A stretch of 64,000 nt of DNA, taken from positions 744,001 to 808,000 of the forward strand of contig JAWZYV010011610.1 of NCBI GenBank assembly GCA_038373885.1, given 5' to 3'. The DNA is from Cheiracanthium punctorium. Taxonomy: Eukaryota > Arthropoda > Arachnida > Araneae > Cheiracanthiidae. Each line of letters opens with the position of its first letter. Within the stretch, counting starts at the first letter, position 1. The translations under genes and the position numbers were made by a program. This document shows, piece by piece, positions 1 to 10,969 of the stretch. The notes under the pieces are model-generated. The model saw nothing but the letters and a program-made list of their open reading frames with translations. It was not told the origin of the DNA and did no database searches.

Positions 1-541
1 AATTACTGCTTGATATCTAAAATCAACGTAATTTTGTGATAATAAATACCTTAATTAAATAAATAAAATCAGAGAGAATAAGTAAGGATCAGAAGACCCT
101 TATTTTTTTAAATATATATGTTCACGAAAAATGGTTTTTCTATTTCTAAAGGCCAATCCATTCCAAAAGGGAGACAATAATTAATATCCCTCTGCCTTTT
201 TCCCCTTTCTTCTCTCTTTCACATTAGAGTTTAAAATGTTGTCCGGATTCCCGTGATATTTCAAGATACAGTAAATTCTGGATTTAGGTTTTCCGGATTT
301 CAGCTTAACTATTGTACGTTTTATGCATGTTACTTTACCAGTTTCAATTATTACTACCTGCCTATCACTTTATATCTCAAGAATATACATTTTTGAGTTT
401 TTTTTCTTTTCTTTTCCTTTTTTTTTTTTACTGCAGTGTGCAAAAACAGATGATAAACATACTGGAAGTTTTCATTTTTCAATTTTGTAATTTATGTAAA
501 ATTTATTGATCAAAATGTCTTTGTTGTAGAGTTCAATAAAC

Positions 542-576
<35 letters not shown>

Positions 577-2750
577 TGTGTGTGTATAACTTGAAAATAT
601 ATCGGTGGTATATCAAAGTGTTACTGAAGCGTTTGTGAACAGTTTAAGCTGCCAACATTTTAAAAATCATTAATATTCTTGTGAGGTTAACCTACGAAAA
701 CACACTACAAGTGCTGTAATAACCAATAGTGAGACTGCTGAAGGATAAAATATACTTTCGTGTTACATTATTAACTAAATATAGTAAACTTTTCTAATTT
801 TTAAAAATTATTCTATGTTCACGTTACTCTTAAAAAAAAAAAAAAAAAAAAACAGTCATTCACATGCTTTTTAATAACCTATGATTAATTTAAGCAGCTT
901 TGATTAGTATGTTGCACGGTGATACAAAGGGTTTTAATGATAATTATAAATAAACAAATTTTAAGCTATTTCTATATCTTTTGTAACTGTTAGTTTTATT
1001 CTGCATTGAAAAATCATTAGTTCTACAATTTATACCTTGTGTAGAACACACAGCAGTATCATTAAGGTTTCCAATTAGTTTATTTCCTTTTTAACAGTCA
1101 TTCTGCCGCACTTTTTAACATGCACGCACTTCGAAGACATGCGAGAATGACTCAGCTCCCAATGCATTAAATTTCTTACTTCGGTAATATTTATGTACTT
1201 TTTTTTCCATATATTTATTGATCCACGGAGCAAAGTATCGTAGAAATCGGAGAGGTTTGGGGGGGGGAAAAGGGGGGGGAGGGCAAAAGACCACTTGGAG
1301 AACGGGGCGGGGTTTGATAATTTGCACGAAACCACAGCACGCATACCCTACGCGTTGCCTAGAGTTACCGTCTTCAAAACACCTACATATGAGGGTATCC
1401 CAGAGCGGAACAAAATGAAGGAGAGACGGCATTTTAACAAATAATAACGGAGCAACTCGTATGCTAATGTAATTAGCTTGTCCGACCAAAGTAGATAGCT
1501 TCTATCAAGACTAGCGGGATCTCGGAATCCGTACTAACACAGTAAAGCGACGCAAGTTATTGTGGGTGTTTAAAGCAAACTCTCTGTACAAGCCTTTGAA
1601 TATTGTAGTGGCTACATTTTTTGGCCTCAGCGTAGACTACCTTTTAGCTCAGGTCCCATTTCCACCCCAGGCAGCGTGTGGTCAACCTTGGGAGCAACGG
1701 AAACAGTACATGAGATAGCAGCCAAGTTAAATCCTGCATCGACTGTAAAGGCCAACGTAGATTCATGTGCGTTTCCGTACTCTAGAATGGGAACTCGATG
1801 TTTTTTTTTTCAGTATCTGGAAGACGGATTGGGGAGAAAAGTGCCCCCATTGTGTGTTTTTATGGTTTCACGGGTTATCCTTTGTCGGCGATTCCCGACT
1901 GGTCATTAAAAGACAATAAACTCTTCGCCCCTGCACTGTTTCCCCCCTTTTTACAAAACTTTGACCATTAAAAAAACTCCCCTCATACCCTGCAGCGTCC
2001 GGCAATCGCACGTGAGTCTATTTTGGCCTTAAAACGCTTTCTAGCACACTTGTTTTATTTGTACATGTACTCCTACGGGGCATCTTCTGCCTGATGTTGT
2101 GTACCAAGTGTTGAACGCGCGCGTGCGACGGAAATAAGGGGGGAGGGCAGCCAAAACCTTGCTCGTAGTTTTTATTCTATCGATTATGCTATAATACTTT
2201 TGCGCCGCATTATCGAAAATTTAAATTATACTTCAATATTTCTGTCATTTTATCATACTTATTTTGTTTTTAGACTCCAGTTATTTTCATGTTAAATCAA
2301 AATTATATTTTTTCATAGTAATTAGCTTTCAATAAAGCTGACCAAACTTATTTTTTGTAAAATAATATAATATATATATGTTATAATTACTTTATTTTCA
2401 TTTATTTATTTAATTATCAAATTATTTTATACGTGTTTTTCTTGTATTCTTTTCTTTTCTTGTTTTAGTAATACATAATATATATTATATTTGTTCTATA
2501 TACATGACTTTAATATGCATATATACATAATATATATGTATATAATAAATTATTCGCTGGAGATAAGGGTGACCAAGTAAGAACTATACACAGGCTGCGA
2601 ACCAGGGTTTAAGATACGATCGCATTTTTCGCATAGTATGAAAAGACAGGTCAAAATGACTAAATGAAAAGAGAGGATATTTTTTTTTTCCTTCGAAAGC
2701 ATTCGGGGGGGGGGGGGAATCCTTTACCCTATCGAGATAGGGGTTCTTCA
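1..2750. other. AT-rich stretch without recognisable gene
   Basis: I see no coding gene here. The stretch holds a T run followed by a GT repeat (542-586), an A run (832-852), a locally GC-rich segment with two G runs (about 1258-1283) and a very AT-rich block (about 2160-2560). The short open frames over 1.1-1.9 kb have no recognisable domain and no convincing splice sites. Confidence 0.6.
542..586. repeat. poly-T followed by (GT)n microsatellite
   Basis: A run of 22 T is followed directly by about 11 GT units. On the minus strand this reads as (AC)n followed by poly-A, a common microsatellite seed at the tail of a retroposed copy, but no SINE body is recognisable next to it. Confidence 0.9.
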
Positions 2751-2825
2751 GTGTTTTCACTACAGCGCTTTCACTACAGCACTTCAGTGACTACACTTCA
2801 GTCACTACAGCACTTCAGTGACTAC
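2751..2825. repeat. short degenerate tandem repeat (ACTACAGCACTTCAGTG)
   Basis: The words 'cactacagc' and 'acttcagtgactaca' alternate about five times in 75 bases, in direct and partly inverted arrangement. It abuts the truncated start of the piggyBac-type MITE copy at 2826. Confidence 0.6.
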
Positions 2826-3130
2826 AACTGGCAGTGCCGGCAGGCGCGTAGCCAGGAAAATTTTTCGGGGGGGGGGGATATGAAGTTATATGTGTATAAA
2901 TAGACTGAATTTCATCACTAATCCAAAAATTTCGGGGGAGATATATCCCAATACCCCCCCCCTGGCTACGCCCCTGTGTGCCGGCACAGCCAGCTGTCGT
3001 CAAAAAAGGGTCTCCAGATCTGTGTCACTCGATGAACATTTCAATCGTCCGCCATCTTGCTGGTAGTTAAGTCGCGCGATGGCAGGGGCTGCCCATTTTC
3101 AGCATTGGGAAAGGGTTGCGCCTCAAAGGG
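2826..3130 (-). mobile_element. Truncated piggyBac-type MITE (family P), interrupted by a hAT MITE
   Basis: The right side ends in GCGCCTCAAAGGG followed by TTAA (3131-3134), the terminal signature shared by the other family P copies. The body shares their landmark words (AGATCTGTG, GCCATCTTGCTGG, AAAGGGTTGCGCC). The left side is truncated inside the family's central palindrome (the GCTGTGCGCACAGC region). A 136-bp hAT MITE sits in that palindrome and splits it. The family is non-coding. Confidence 0.75.
2841..2976. mobile_element. hAT MITE, family A (CAGGCGCGTAGCC ends), nested
   Basis: The ends are CAGGCGCGTAGCCAGG and its near inverse CCTGGCTACGCCCCTG. The flanking 8-mers agtgccgg and tgtgccgg match at 7 of 8 positions, the 8-bp target duplication expected of hAT elements. 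A G run lies just inside the left end and a C run just inside the right end. The element is non-coding and inserted into the family P copy around it. Confidence 0.85.
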
Positions 3131-3134
3131 TTAA

Positions 3135-4617
3135 ATATCTCACTCTGTTTTGGGGAAAGGGTGAGAAATTTTCACCTTTTTTTTTTTCCCAGTAATGAAA
3201 ACCCTGTTCTTCCATTGTGGCCTTTTAGCATTTTGTAAGCTTTTGTCACATTTCAGTTTTTCTGTGAGGAAAAAAAAAAAAAAACCGTTTGTACTCACAA
3301 CGAGCTTTCTGAAGCCCGGCCTGCACTGACTAAATCTAACTAATAATTTCATATAATAGTATAACGAATAATTTATTCGTTCGATCCCATTATTCTGCGA
3401 GACCAGCTAGGACAGCATACAAATTGAAGCTCTCTTATCCAAGCAAGGAGGTTAACTTCTACCACACAATTGTTTGTGCGAGAAAAATAAACTTAAATAA
3501 TAATTTAAACAATAAATAAATAAATTCTGATAAGCAAGCATAGAAAAAGAAAGGAAAAATATGCTTAATTTGCCACCGAAGAAATTTTTAATTACATATC
3601 TAGCATCCCATGCTAACGTTTCTAACCAAGTCTCAAGAGACAGTACCGATTAGATAGCTGTTATTAAACATAACATTTTTTATTGAGTGTACTTCAAACA
3701 AATTGTCTCCAGTGATTAAAAAATGAATTGAATTTTACACGGCTGTTATTATTATTTTTAAAACAAAAGCACAGGCAATTTTAAAGAGGCACGGTTAATC
3801 TAGCTCTGTATTAAACACTAGATTTATCCATTTTGAAGTAACATATTTTGCTGCTCTCTTCACCTTTTATACTGCAAGGCTTGCTCCATTGCTTCATTTT
3901 TCTCTCCAAAATACCTATCAGCGACAGCCGTGAGGTCGGGTGGGGAAAATCCTATTTTAATATCCCCTGAAATTTACATAAAGAAAGAATTAACTTTCTC
4001 CGTAAACCATTTGTGAGAGCGATGAAAGTATAGAATAGGGACTTTTTTATTTAGTTTTTTCAACCATTTCTCGTCTTTATTTGGCAACAAAGATGACAGA
4101 ATTATCTGGCGTGGATTTTATGAACGGAAGATTGGACTCCTAGGGATTTCTTCAGAAATAATATTTGCAGGAATACGCTTTAGCTGCATTTAAATAAAAC
4201 TCTTTTAACTTTTTATGTCTTTTTTTCCCTCTGTGAATAACATTCGGGCTTTCCCAGCTTATTACTGTTGGTATTTTGTTTTCTGCACCAAATAAGGCTA
4301 ATTATTTAAATACGAATTTTTCTGATAGTACGTATTAGATTTGTGTATTTTTTATTTTTGCTCAAAAAATAAATAAATAAATAAATAAATAAATTTTGCC
4401 GCGCTTTCAATTTGAACGGAACAGCAGTTTAACAAGGTTACTTGCCACCATCGATACTTTTATTCATTACTTGCCGACATCAATATTTAAGGTTATTGTT
4501 TTTCACCTTGATATACAAGATTGGTTCCAAAAAAGTAAGCTAACAAGTCCTTTAACCGAAAAGCTTATCCCCGAAATCTAAGAGATACACAGACATAGTA
4601 AGGCATTGGGTACAGGA
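3135..4617. other. Gene-free AT-rich interval
   Basis: I see no gene or recognisable element. Homopolymer runs occur near 3178-3188 and 3270-3284, and an (AAAT)n stretch at about 4366-4394. Confidence 0.55.
4366..4394. repeat. (AAAT)n microsatellite
   Basis: About six to seven direct AAAT units. Confidence 0.9.
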
Positions 4618-4619
4618 TA

Positions 4620-5213
4620 CGAGGTGCGTCTAAAAAGCCCGGTGAATGATCCGATATCTCAACAGCAACATGTGCTACACGCACGCGCTTGCACATGACG
4701 ATCCAGAGACATGTCAAGAAGCGCCACCTAGCAGAAAGTCTCGTGGCTGTCATTGAAAAAACGGCTACGGAGACACATGGAATGTTGGTGCAAGTGTACG
4801 GGCCGCAGTTGAGCAAGACTGGGTAGTGGGTCCTGCTGCACGATAACACACCTACTCACTCTGCAATCCGCGTGCGCCGATTCTTGCCTCAGCGTGGCGT
4901 AACTGTTCTCGATCATCCACCGTACTCCCCTGATCTGGCGCCTGCGGACTTCTTTCTGTTTCCCCGCATGAAGGAGGTCAAAAAAGGGCCGCGTTTTGCG
5001 GACGTGTCGGCCATCCAAAGACGTGGGTCATCTGTTCTGCGATCGATTCCGGAAGAGGCATTTTCTAACAGTTTTCAGAAGCTTTATGAACGTTGTCAAA
5101 AGTGTGTTGTGTACAATGGCGATTACTTTGAAGGCCAATAAAGGTAATTTATTTGTATCTTCTGTTTTGTTTCTTTCCTAATACCATTCACCGAACTTTT
5201 TAAACACACCTCG
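4620..5213 (+). mobile_element. Internally deleted mariner element
   Basis: The left end CGAGGTGCGTCTAAAAAG and the right end, inverted as CGAGGTGTGTTTAAAAAG, form an imperfect terminal repeat that continues to GGTGAATG (about 25 of 29 matching). TA precedes the left end; the right flank is CA, so the TA target duplication is degraded on that side. The copy is about 594 bp, roughly half of a full mariner (about 1.3 kb), so the N-terminal DNA-binding half of the transposase is missing. It is a dead copy, possibly mobilisable in trans. Confidence 0.88.
4756..5141 (+). pseudogene. Mariner transposase remnant, catalytic C-terminal half
   Basis: One frame reads LLHDNTPTHSA (Asp codon at 4842) followed by VLDHPPYSPDLAPADFFLF. 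The Asp of HDN and the Asp of ADFF are separated by 34 residues, the D34D arrangement that defines mariner catalytic cores. The frame continues to a stop at 5139-5141 with the family-like tail YNGDYFEGQ. An in-frame TAG at 4824-4826 interrupts the frame just before the WVLLHDN motif, and the N-terminal helix-turn-helix part and first catalytic Asp region are absent. The intact protein would cut and rejoin DNA at the terminal repeats. This copy cannot encode a working enzyme. Confidence 0.88.
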
Positions 5214-5306
5214 CACTTTGCGACGTAGCCACCATGGTCATGAAAACAATTTTTTTCCATCAGTATGCCCATCTAACTCGAAGAAATCAGGGCCGAGGTC
5301 GCTGAG

Positions 5307-5607
5307 TCACCTATCGAAGGCGTCCTGAATTGCGACATCGGTTTGGAAATGCCGTCTTGCTGGGTGCTTCCTAAAGGGACTGAGGGGATAGAAATCACAA
5401 TGTGCGAGATCCGGGTTGTAGGGCGGATGTACCAATACGCACCATCGGAACCACTGTAGCCAACAATATGTAATTGAGGTCGTATGAAGGCGGGTGCTGA
5501 CTGCTGACATGCACGATGACACCTGTCGAGAGTTGGGGAGGTTTAGTTTGAAAAAATATGCAAAGTATTATACTTTGCACTTTAATAACTGTCCGGGTAT
5601 CTGTCAA
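5307..5607 (-). pseudogene. Second mariner-like transposase fragment
   Basis: On the minus strand a 71-codon frame contains VHPPYNPDLAHCDFYPL followed by FRKHPARRHFQTD. This matches the C-terminal catalytic block of mariner transposases (HPPYSPDLAPCDFHLF then KKHL..RRF.TD). Upstream residues TRLHT resemble the RPHTA stretch that normally follows the second catalytic Asp, but that Asp is not preserved. The sequence differs from the neighbouring mariner, so it is a separate older insertion. No terminal repeats were located. Confidence 0.75.
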
Positions 5608-5619
5608 CGACTCATCTTC

Positions 5620-6990
5620 TACTGCAAATTTTGAAGCTTTACAGCACTATACTAGCTCTATCTAGTGGTATTTTATTGCCGTGATCTGTGTCGATAGACA
5701 TGAAATTTCGTTTGCTCAGGGAATATGTGCATCCGTGTGAGCTCTTGTTACTTTACATTTTGAACCACCTATGTATTTCTATTCAACAGGCTTTCAAGGT
5801 GGAACTAAGCTAATTATATAGTTCCAGTGCTTTTATTCTACCAAAACAGTTAAATCTGAAAGGGTTTATTTAAACGAGCCAAAAAGTCAGATTGCATGAA
5901 AATTACTTTATTACATTTTGAACTCCCAAATGGCATTTTCTTTCAAGAATAAAAGTAACTAAACAACTTAAAACCTCGGTTACTTTTGTGATCTACGCGT
6001 AAAGAATGTCAATATCGGAAAGAAACCTTGGAAAAATCTACACTAGATGCAAAAATTAACTAGCTATGCAAAATGCTTAGTACTTTTTGTGAAGAGACAT
6101 TCTCATTTTTTTCTTCTTCTTCAGTCTCTAATGTAATTATATTATTTTTAAAAGTTACGTTACTTCTTAAAAGAACAGACTTAAGCGGAATGATTTTCCT
6201 ATATTATCACTTATCATGAAAAATGCTCTTATTTGTTTTTAAACAAATCTTCTGAATCAGCGAATTCTTCTTACAGAGTTTCAACTATAATTTAAAGAAA
6301 TTTCACATCCAACAAGACATGGGCAAAAATATTGATGATATCATTTTACAACACGGTCAAAGAGCGCAAGTTCCCCTATGTTTACAGGCAACCCTTGAGG
6401 GCCTCAAAAATGAACTTTGAACTATTTATTGCCGTACAATAAATAGCATCCAGAAATTTCCAGCAAGAATTGAACCTCCTCGCATCGTAAAAACTTTGCC
6501 TTCATCCATAAATCGTGCTCGTGCAGTCGTAACCGCAAAATTGTTGCCAGTCGAATCCACCTGCTGTTAAAAAGGTAAGAGTTCAACAATGAGGCATTAG
6601 ACAACCTACCTCAACAAACAAGGAAGACTCATCTCTCATGCCCGCGAAATTGCATGCCATCGTACAATGATGTCAACAAAGCGAGTGAAAGCCGTGAGTA
6701 ATTAAGAGAAGAAAGATATTTCATGTCGAATGCGTCGATTTAAAAACACTTTCAAAGACAGTCTCATCCACAAATTACTGCATTAAAAACAACCCCCCTT
6801 CATATCAAAAGCACGGCGACAGAGAATTCTTTTTTCAGTTCTCGTCATTGATTGTAGCTTTCTAGATGGGTCTTTCAAAGGCCAGCAAGGTTGGGCAGCC
6901 TACATTCAAAGACTCAATCACAGAAAAGACCCACAAAGACTCAACAAGTTACAATCAAAGAAGTAACCAGCAACGATAGGCACAGAAAGG
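5620..6990. other. Gene-free interval
   Basis: I see no recognisable gene, repeat family or splice-flanked frame in this stretch. Base composition is ordinary for the window. Confidence 0.5.
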
Positions 6991-7002
6991 GAATCTCTCG
7001 TT

Positions 7003-7242
7003 TTGGTGCAATATTTCACCAAAACATCTTTAAACATGGTACTTGAAAAGTTGGCTCCATAAGATGGTGAAACTTGTTCCAACATTTGGTGCTCAAGATG
7101 GTGAACCTTGTTCCAACATTCGGTGCTCAGGTTTAACCATACTTTTGTGAAGCACCGAAGGTTGGGACAAGGTTTCACCACCTTATGGAGCCAACTTTTC
7201 TAGTAACATGTTTTACCATGTTTTGGTGAAATGTTGCGCCAA
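7003..7242. mobile_element. Foldback element with about 90-bp inverted arms
   Basis: The left arm (7003-7091) and the reverse complement of the right arm (7152-7242) align along their whole length. Shared words include TTTCACCAAAACA, AAAAGTTGGCTCCATAAG and GGTGAAAC. The centre carries a 33-bp direct duplication (7064-7096 and 7097-7130). It is non-coding. No clear target duplication was seen, so the superfamily is open. Confidence 0.75.
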
Positions 7243-7249
7243 ATTTTTA

Positions 7250-7700
7250 AGAGTGTACTTTGTCCTTGCGAGAAAATTATAAATGCTATTTCCCACTGAA
7301 AAAAACTCTTCCATAAGCCTTAATAATATGAAGTACCCAATACTTCATACAATGATCGGTTAATAAAATCAGTCGAAGAACGCAATCAAATCAATATAAA
7401 TATTTACTAAAACAGGCTCCTTAATAAAATCAGCATGGCCGTTTAGTAAAATCAAAAACAAACCTATTAAGCTATGGGGGAAAAAAAAAAATTCTTAGCG
7501 GCATCTGGGAGGCTGGGAATGGAAGAAAATACACATAACTCATTTTCTTGTACTGCTGAAACCTTCATACATGGAGTATTGCCATCACGGTTGTAACAAA
7601 CACACTTCTTCCCATCATTTGTCGTAGCAACTGTTTGGATAGCGACTTTACCGCCAAAAGGTAAAAAGGTATTCTGAGCTTTATTTTTCATCTGGTATAG

Positions 7701-7731
<31 letters not shown>

Positions 7732-8570
7732 CTGGGCTGAACCATGAGTAAGCGCACTGTTGTCAATCGTACGTGATCAGCCAGTGTGACCACGTGGAAT
7801 AATTTTTTTCTCTTCGCAATTTCTCAGAGTTTCTAGTTCTGTCAAAAAGCACCGACTTCCTCTGGCAGGCCATCACTGAGACTGACCGATTGAAATTACG
7901 AATTCCTCATGAAAGCTGTCGCGCCATGTTGTGAAAAAACACGTGCCAAGCAGATGTTTATTGAGTTTATTAAAAAGAGGCATATTATAGCTTAAATGTC
8001 ATTAAAAAGATAATGCATTTCTGCCCCGCCTGTGACATAAAATTACCCCATCCGACTTTGTTGAAAAGTGTATATATATATATAAGCCCAACAGCGCAAT
8101 ACATTTAGACCGGACGTATTCAGCGTTCAAATAACTTCTAGTTAGGCAGTAATTGGTACGGTATTGATATATGGTGATGTCAAGAATGAACAACGATCCT
8201 GTAATGAAAGTTCTTCTCCAGGGAACAGAAAAGAGCGTACATCCAGCAATGGAATATCCGGAAATGAAGTTTTGTCCAGACGAATGTTTTTGCCTTTCCC
8301 AAAAGGGAGGGGAAAAAATACTCTGTAATGTTGTTAAGGATATCATTAATCTTTGTGATAACTGAGGGCTGAAAGATTAAGAAGGAGAAATACTCCACAA
8401 ACTTATCTGAAAAATTAAAGAAGGGTCAAGTTAGGGCTTTCGTTTTTTCTCCTCCCACTTCGAAATAGAAATGCAAGACTTAGCGGAATTTTGAACTTTT
8501 AAAAAGAAATTCCATTCAGTGTTCAAAAGGTAGCAATTGTACACAAAATACTTATTTAGGAAGCATATAT
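7250..8570. other. Gene-free interval with long poly-A
   Basis: It contains a 27-base A run (7705-7731). A 64-codon frame at 8171-8365 is rich in Cys and Met but has no recognisable domain or splice context. No gene can be supported. Confidence 0.5.
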
Positions 8571-8695
8571 AGGGTGTCCCAAAAGGTGGTAACACGCTTT
8601 AACTGTTAGAGATAGGTGGACAGTGCAAATGTAAATCGAAAAAATGTTCAAAATAAAAAAGGAATAAAGACTACATTAAGAAAAAATTCCTCCCG
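8571..8695 (+). mobile_element. Possible Tc1/mariner end fragment (AGGGTGTCCCAAAAG)
   Basis: TATAT is followed by AGGGTGTCCCAAAAG, a terminal sequence common in Tc1/mariner-type elements, with a TA next to it. No matching right end is present, so this is a fragment at most. Confidence 0.45.
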
Positions 8696-8707
8696 CTATT
8701 TTTTTAA

Positions 8708-9060
8708 CCCTTTAACGCGCGTTTTCCCGCTCTGGGAACACCAAACTCTGACGTTTTGACTGTTGCCAGTCGCGAAGAATAGATTTGATTTCTATAAAAA
8801 TAGTTGCGGGTGACACAGCTCCACGGGAATCCTTTACTTTTTATAGCACGTCATTTCCCGTAAAAAAATTGTCACGGTTATTTTTAACAGCACTGACATC
8901 TGCTGAAAAATGAAAGAATTCGAGAACAGTTGGATAGATTGACCAACGCTGAAAAAAAGGGCAGCGGTTGCCATCCCTCGACATCTTGCTGGTAGTTAAG
9001 TCGAGCGATGGCAACGGCTACCCTTTTTTCAGCATTTGGAAAGGGTTGCGCCTCAAACGG
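8708..9060 (+). mobile_element. piggyBac-type MITE, family P, complete
   Basis: TTAA at 8704-8707 and 9061-9064 flanks a 353-bp element. The left end CCCTTTAACGCGC and the inverted right end CCGTTTGAGGCGCAACC form imperfect terminal repeats. CCCTTT next to a TTAA target is the classic piggyBac signature. It is non-coding. It shares its body with the copies at 15544, 46987, 49726 and 50962. Confidence 0.85.
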
Positions 9061-9142
9061 TTAAAAGTTGCACTTTTTAAATTTATATACGACCCCCTCC
9101 CCATACAAAAAAAAATCCTTATTAGTAAAATGTACCCCATAC

Positions 9143-9314
9143 CAGTGGCGTAGCCGGGGGGGGGGGGGTTAGGGCTCATAATCCCCCATGAGGAATTTTT
9201 TGCCATACGAAATGTAAATTTTTCACTCCCTTATCCCACACACGCATACATGTATATGAGTTGCAGTAGTCGTAACCCCCCCCCCCACATGAAATATTTC
9301 TGGCTACGCCACTG
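9143..9314. mobile_element. hAT MITE, family A
   Basis: The ends CAGTGGCGTAGCC and GGCTACGCCACTG are perfect inverses. Flanking 8-mers ccccatac and ccctatac match at 7 of 8. A G run lies inside the left end and a C run inside the right end. The centre contains 'ttgccatacgaaatg', shared with the other family A copies. Confidence 0.88.
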
Positions 9315-9403
9315 CCCTATACACTAATGTGGTAATGGACAAAATATCAGACTTTCATCATAAAACGTCTTACACATATATTTAAACAAAGATGATCAGG
9401 TGC

Positions 9404-9525
9404 CAGTGGCGTAGCCAAGGAGGGGGGGGCATCCACCCCTACGAGGAATTTCTTGCCATACAAAATGTGTATTCTTCACCCCGTTAGCACACACACGTAT
9501 ACATATACGAGTAACAGTAGTCGTA
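9404..9525 (+). mobile_element. hAT MITE, family A, right end lost
   Basis: It starts with CAGTGGCGTAGCCA and follows the family A body through 'cagtagtcgta', then joins directly to a family P fragment. The right terminal repeat is missing. Confidence 0.75.
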
Positions 9526-9645
9526 TCGTCAAAAAAGGGTCTGTAGATCTGCGGCAGGCGATGAACGTTTCGATCCTTCGCCATCTTGCTAGTAGTTAAG
9601 TCGAGCGATGGCAACGGCTGCCCTTTTTTCAGCTTTGGGAAAGGG
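9526..9645 (-). mobile_element. piggyBac-type MITE fragment, family P
   Basis: It carries the family P half from the 'tcgtcaaaaaaggg' palindrome arm to AAAGGG, followed by TTAA at 9646-9649. The usual outer GTTGCGCCTCAAAGGG is missing, so the copy ends at the inner AAAGGGTTAA word. Confidence 0.7.
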
Positions 9646-9649
9646 TTAA

Positions 9650-10660
9650 AGCAGAGTTCGATTGAATTTATGAGTAATGTATTTTGTTTTAATATATAAT
9701 TTTAAATAAAAACACAACTCTATACTTTTTTTAAAGCACAATTTAAGGCCTAAGGTACGCATATGAGTATGCATACTAGTTAGTAGACTCAAACTTTCGA
9801 TTAAGCCTTTCATTATACCTGCACCTGCCGATTTCCGATAGTTCAAACATGCAAGGTAATACAAGCAATGTAATAGCCTCTCATCACAAGCTAATGATAA
9901 AACTTTCTACTCGTTCCTTAGAAAGCAGCTGCTGCCACTACGGCCTAAAATTATGACGATACGGTCTCAACGATTATTTTTTTTAACACCCTAGGAGATT
10001 AAAGAAGCTTTAAAACAGAAATAACTCTAGGTTGGGATAGCGCAACATCTCAAAAGAAACTTAAAGCCACGCCCACTTCTCATTAATCATTGCCAATAAG
10101 TGCTGATGGACAGGTTACGTCACAACAGGTGGTTACGCTACGAACGCCATTTTTCCGGCTCAAGAGTTTTGTTGTTGTGCCTATGATCAAATTCTCAAAG
10201 TGAAGGTTTTATATATTTATTTTTTTTTTAAATTGATCTTTGATTTTTTTTTCTTTCCTTTATAAAACATGCAATAGTTTGTGAAACAAAAAAGAGTTTT
10301 GGAAGTTGCCACAAGATTTGGCGAAAGATACGAAGGGGGGGAAGGGAGGAATGCGGAATTTTCTTCTCGGCCTTGCTGCATCACTCAGAGATAATAACTA
10401 GCTTTCGAACAATGCAGCGGCTGTAATTTTCGCATGTAATAAGAGGTGCAAAACAGACCGAAGAAAGAAAACTAGTCATGATAAGGCACATAAATACTTT
10501 TTAAAGTGTATAACAAGTTTGGAAGAAGAAAAAAAAAGACGCATTATTCTTACGTTGCGGATTTTTTCAAGTCATTCGCGGGCTAGAAATCATTTTGCCT
10601 TGGAGAGAAGAAGAGAGCTCACGTCACCGAATGTGTCGTTTAGAGCTTCATTGTCCTTCC
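9650..10660. other. Gene-free interval
   Basis: No supported gene. Several short open frames cover it but none shows a domain or splice context. Purine-rich stretches occur around 10515-10540. Confidence 0.5.
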
Positions 10661-10663
10661 TAG

Positions 10664-10950
10664 AGGTTCCCACCACAATTTGGGTCCTCATCAGAAGGAG
10701 GGGGGAATTCCGAATATTGAACAAAACTGCTAGAAACAACCATAAGGACTTTCGTAACCATAAATTTAACGTACACGTACATGGTGACGTGGTTATCGAA
10801 GTTGCAACCTTCCCACAGGTTCCTTACACAATTTAGATTTTCATTTAAAAGAGGTGGGGGGGGAGGATTTCTGAATATTAGCACCCCTCGGAAACTGCTA
10901 GAGGCTACCGTGAGAACTTTCGTAACCACGGATTTAACGTGCACGTACCC
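10664..10950 (+). repeat. Diverged tandem duplication, unit about 154 bp
   Basis: Two units (from about 10664 and about 10818) share 'aggttcc', 'acaatttgg/aga', a G-rich tract, 'gaatatt', 'aactgctagA', 'actttcgtaacca' and 'atttaacgtRcacgtac' in the same order. They have diverged clearly, so the duplication is old. Function unknown. Confidence 0.7.
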
Positions 10951-10969
10951 CGAATGTACACGATGGTCT

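Noticed and set aside
230..310. CAGTAAATTCTGGATTTAGG with an inverted TCCGG echo as a Tigger-type end
   Set aside because: No TA-bounded partner and weak pairing.
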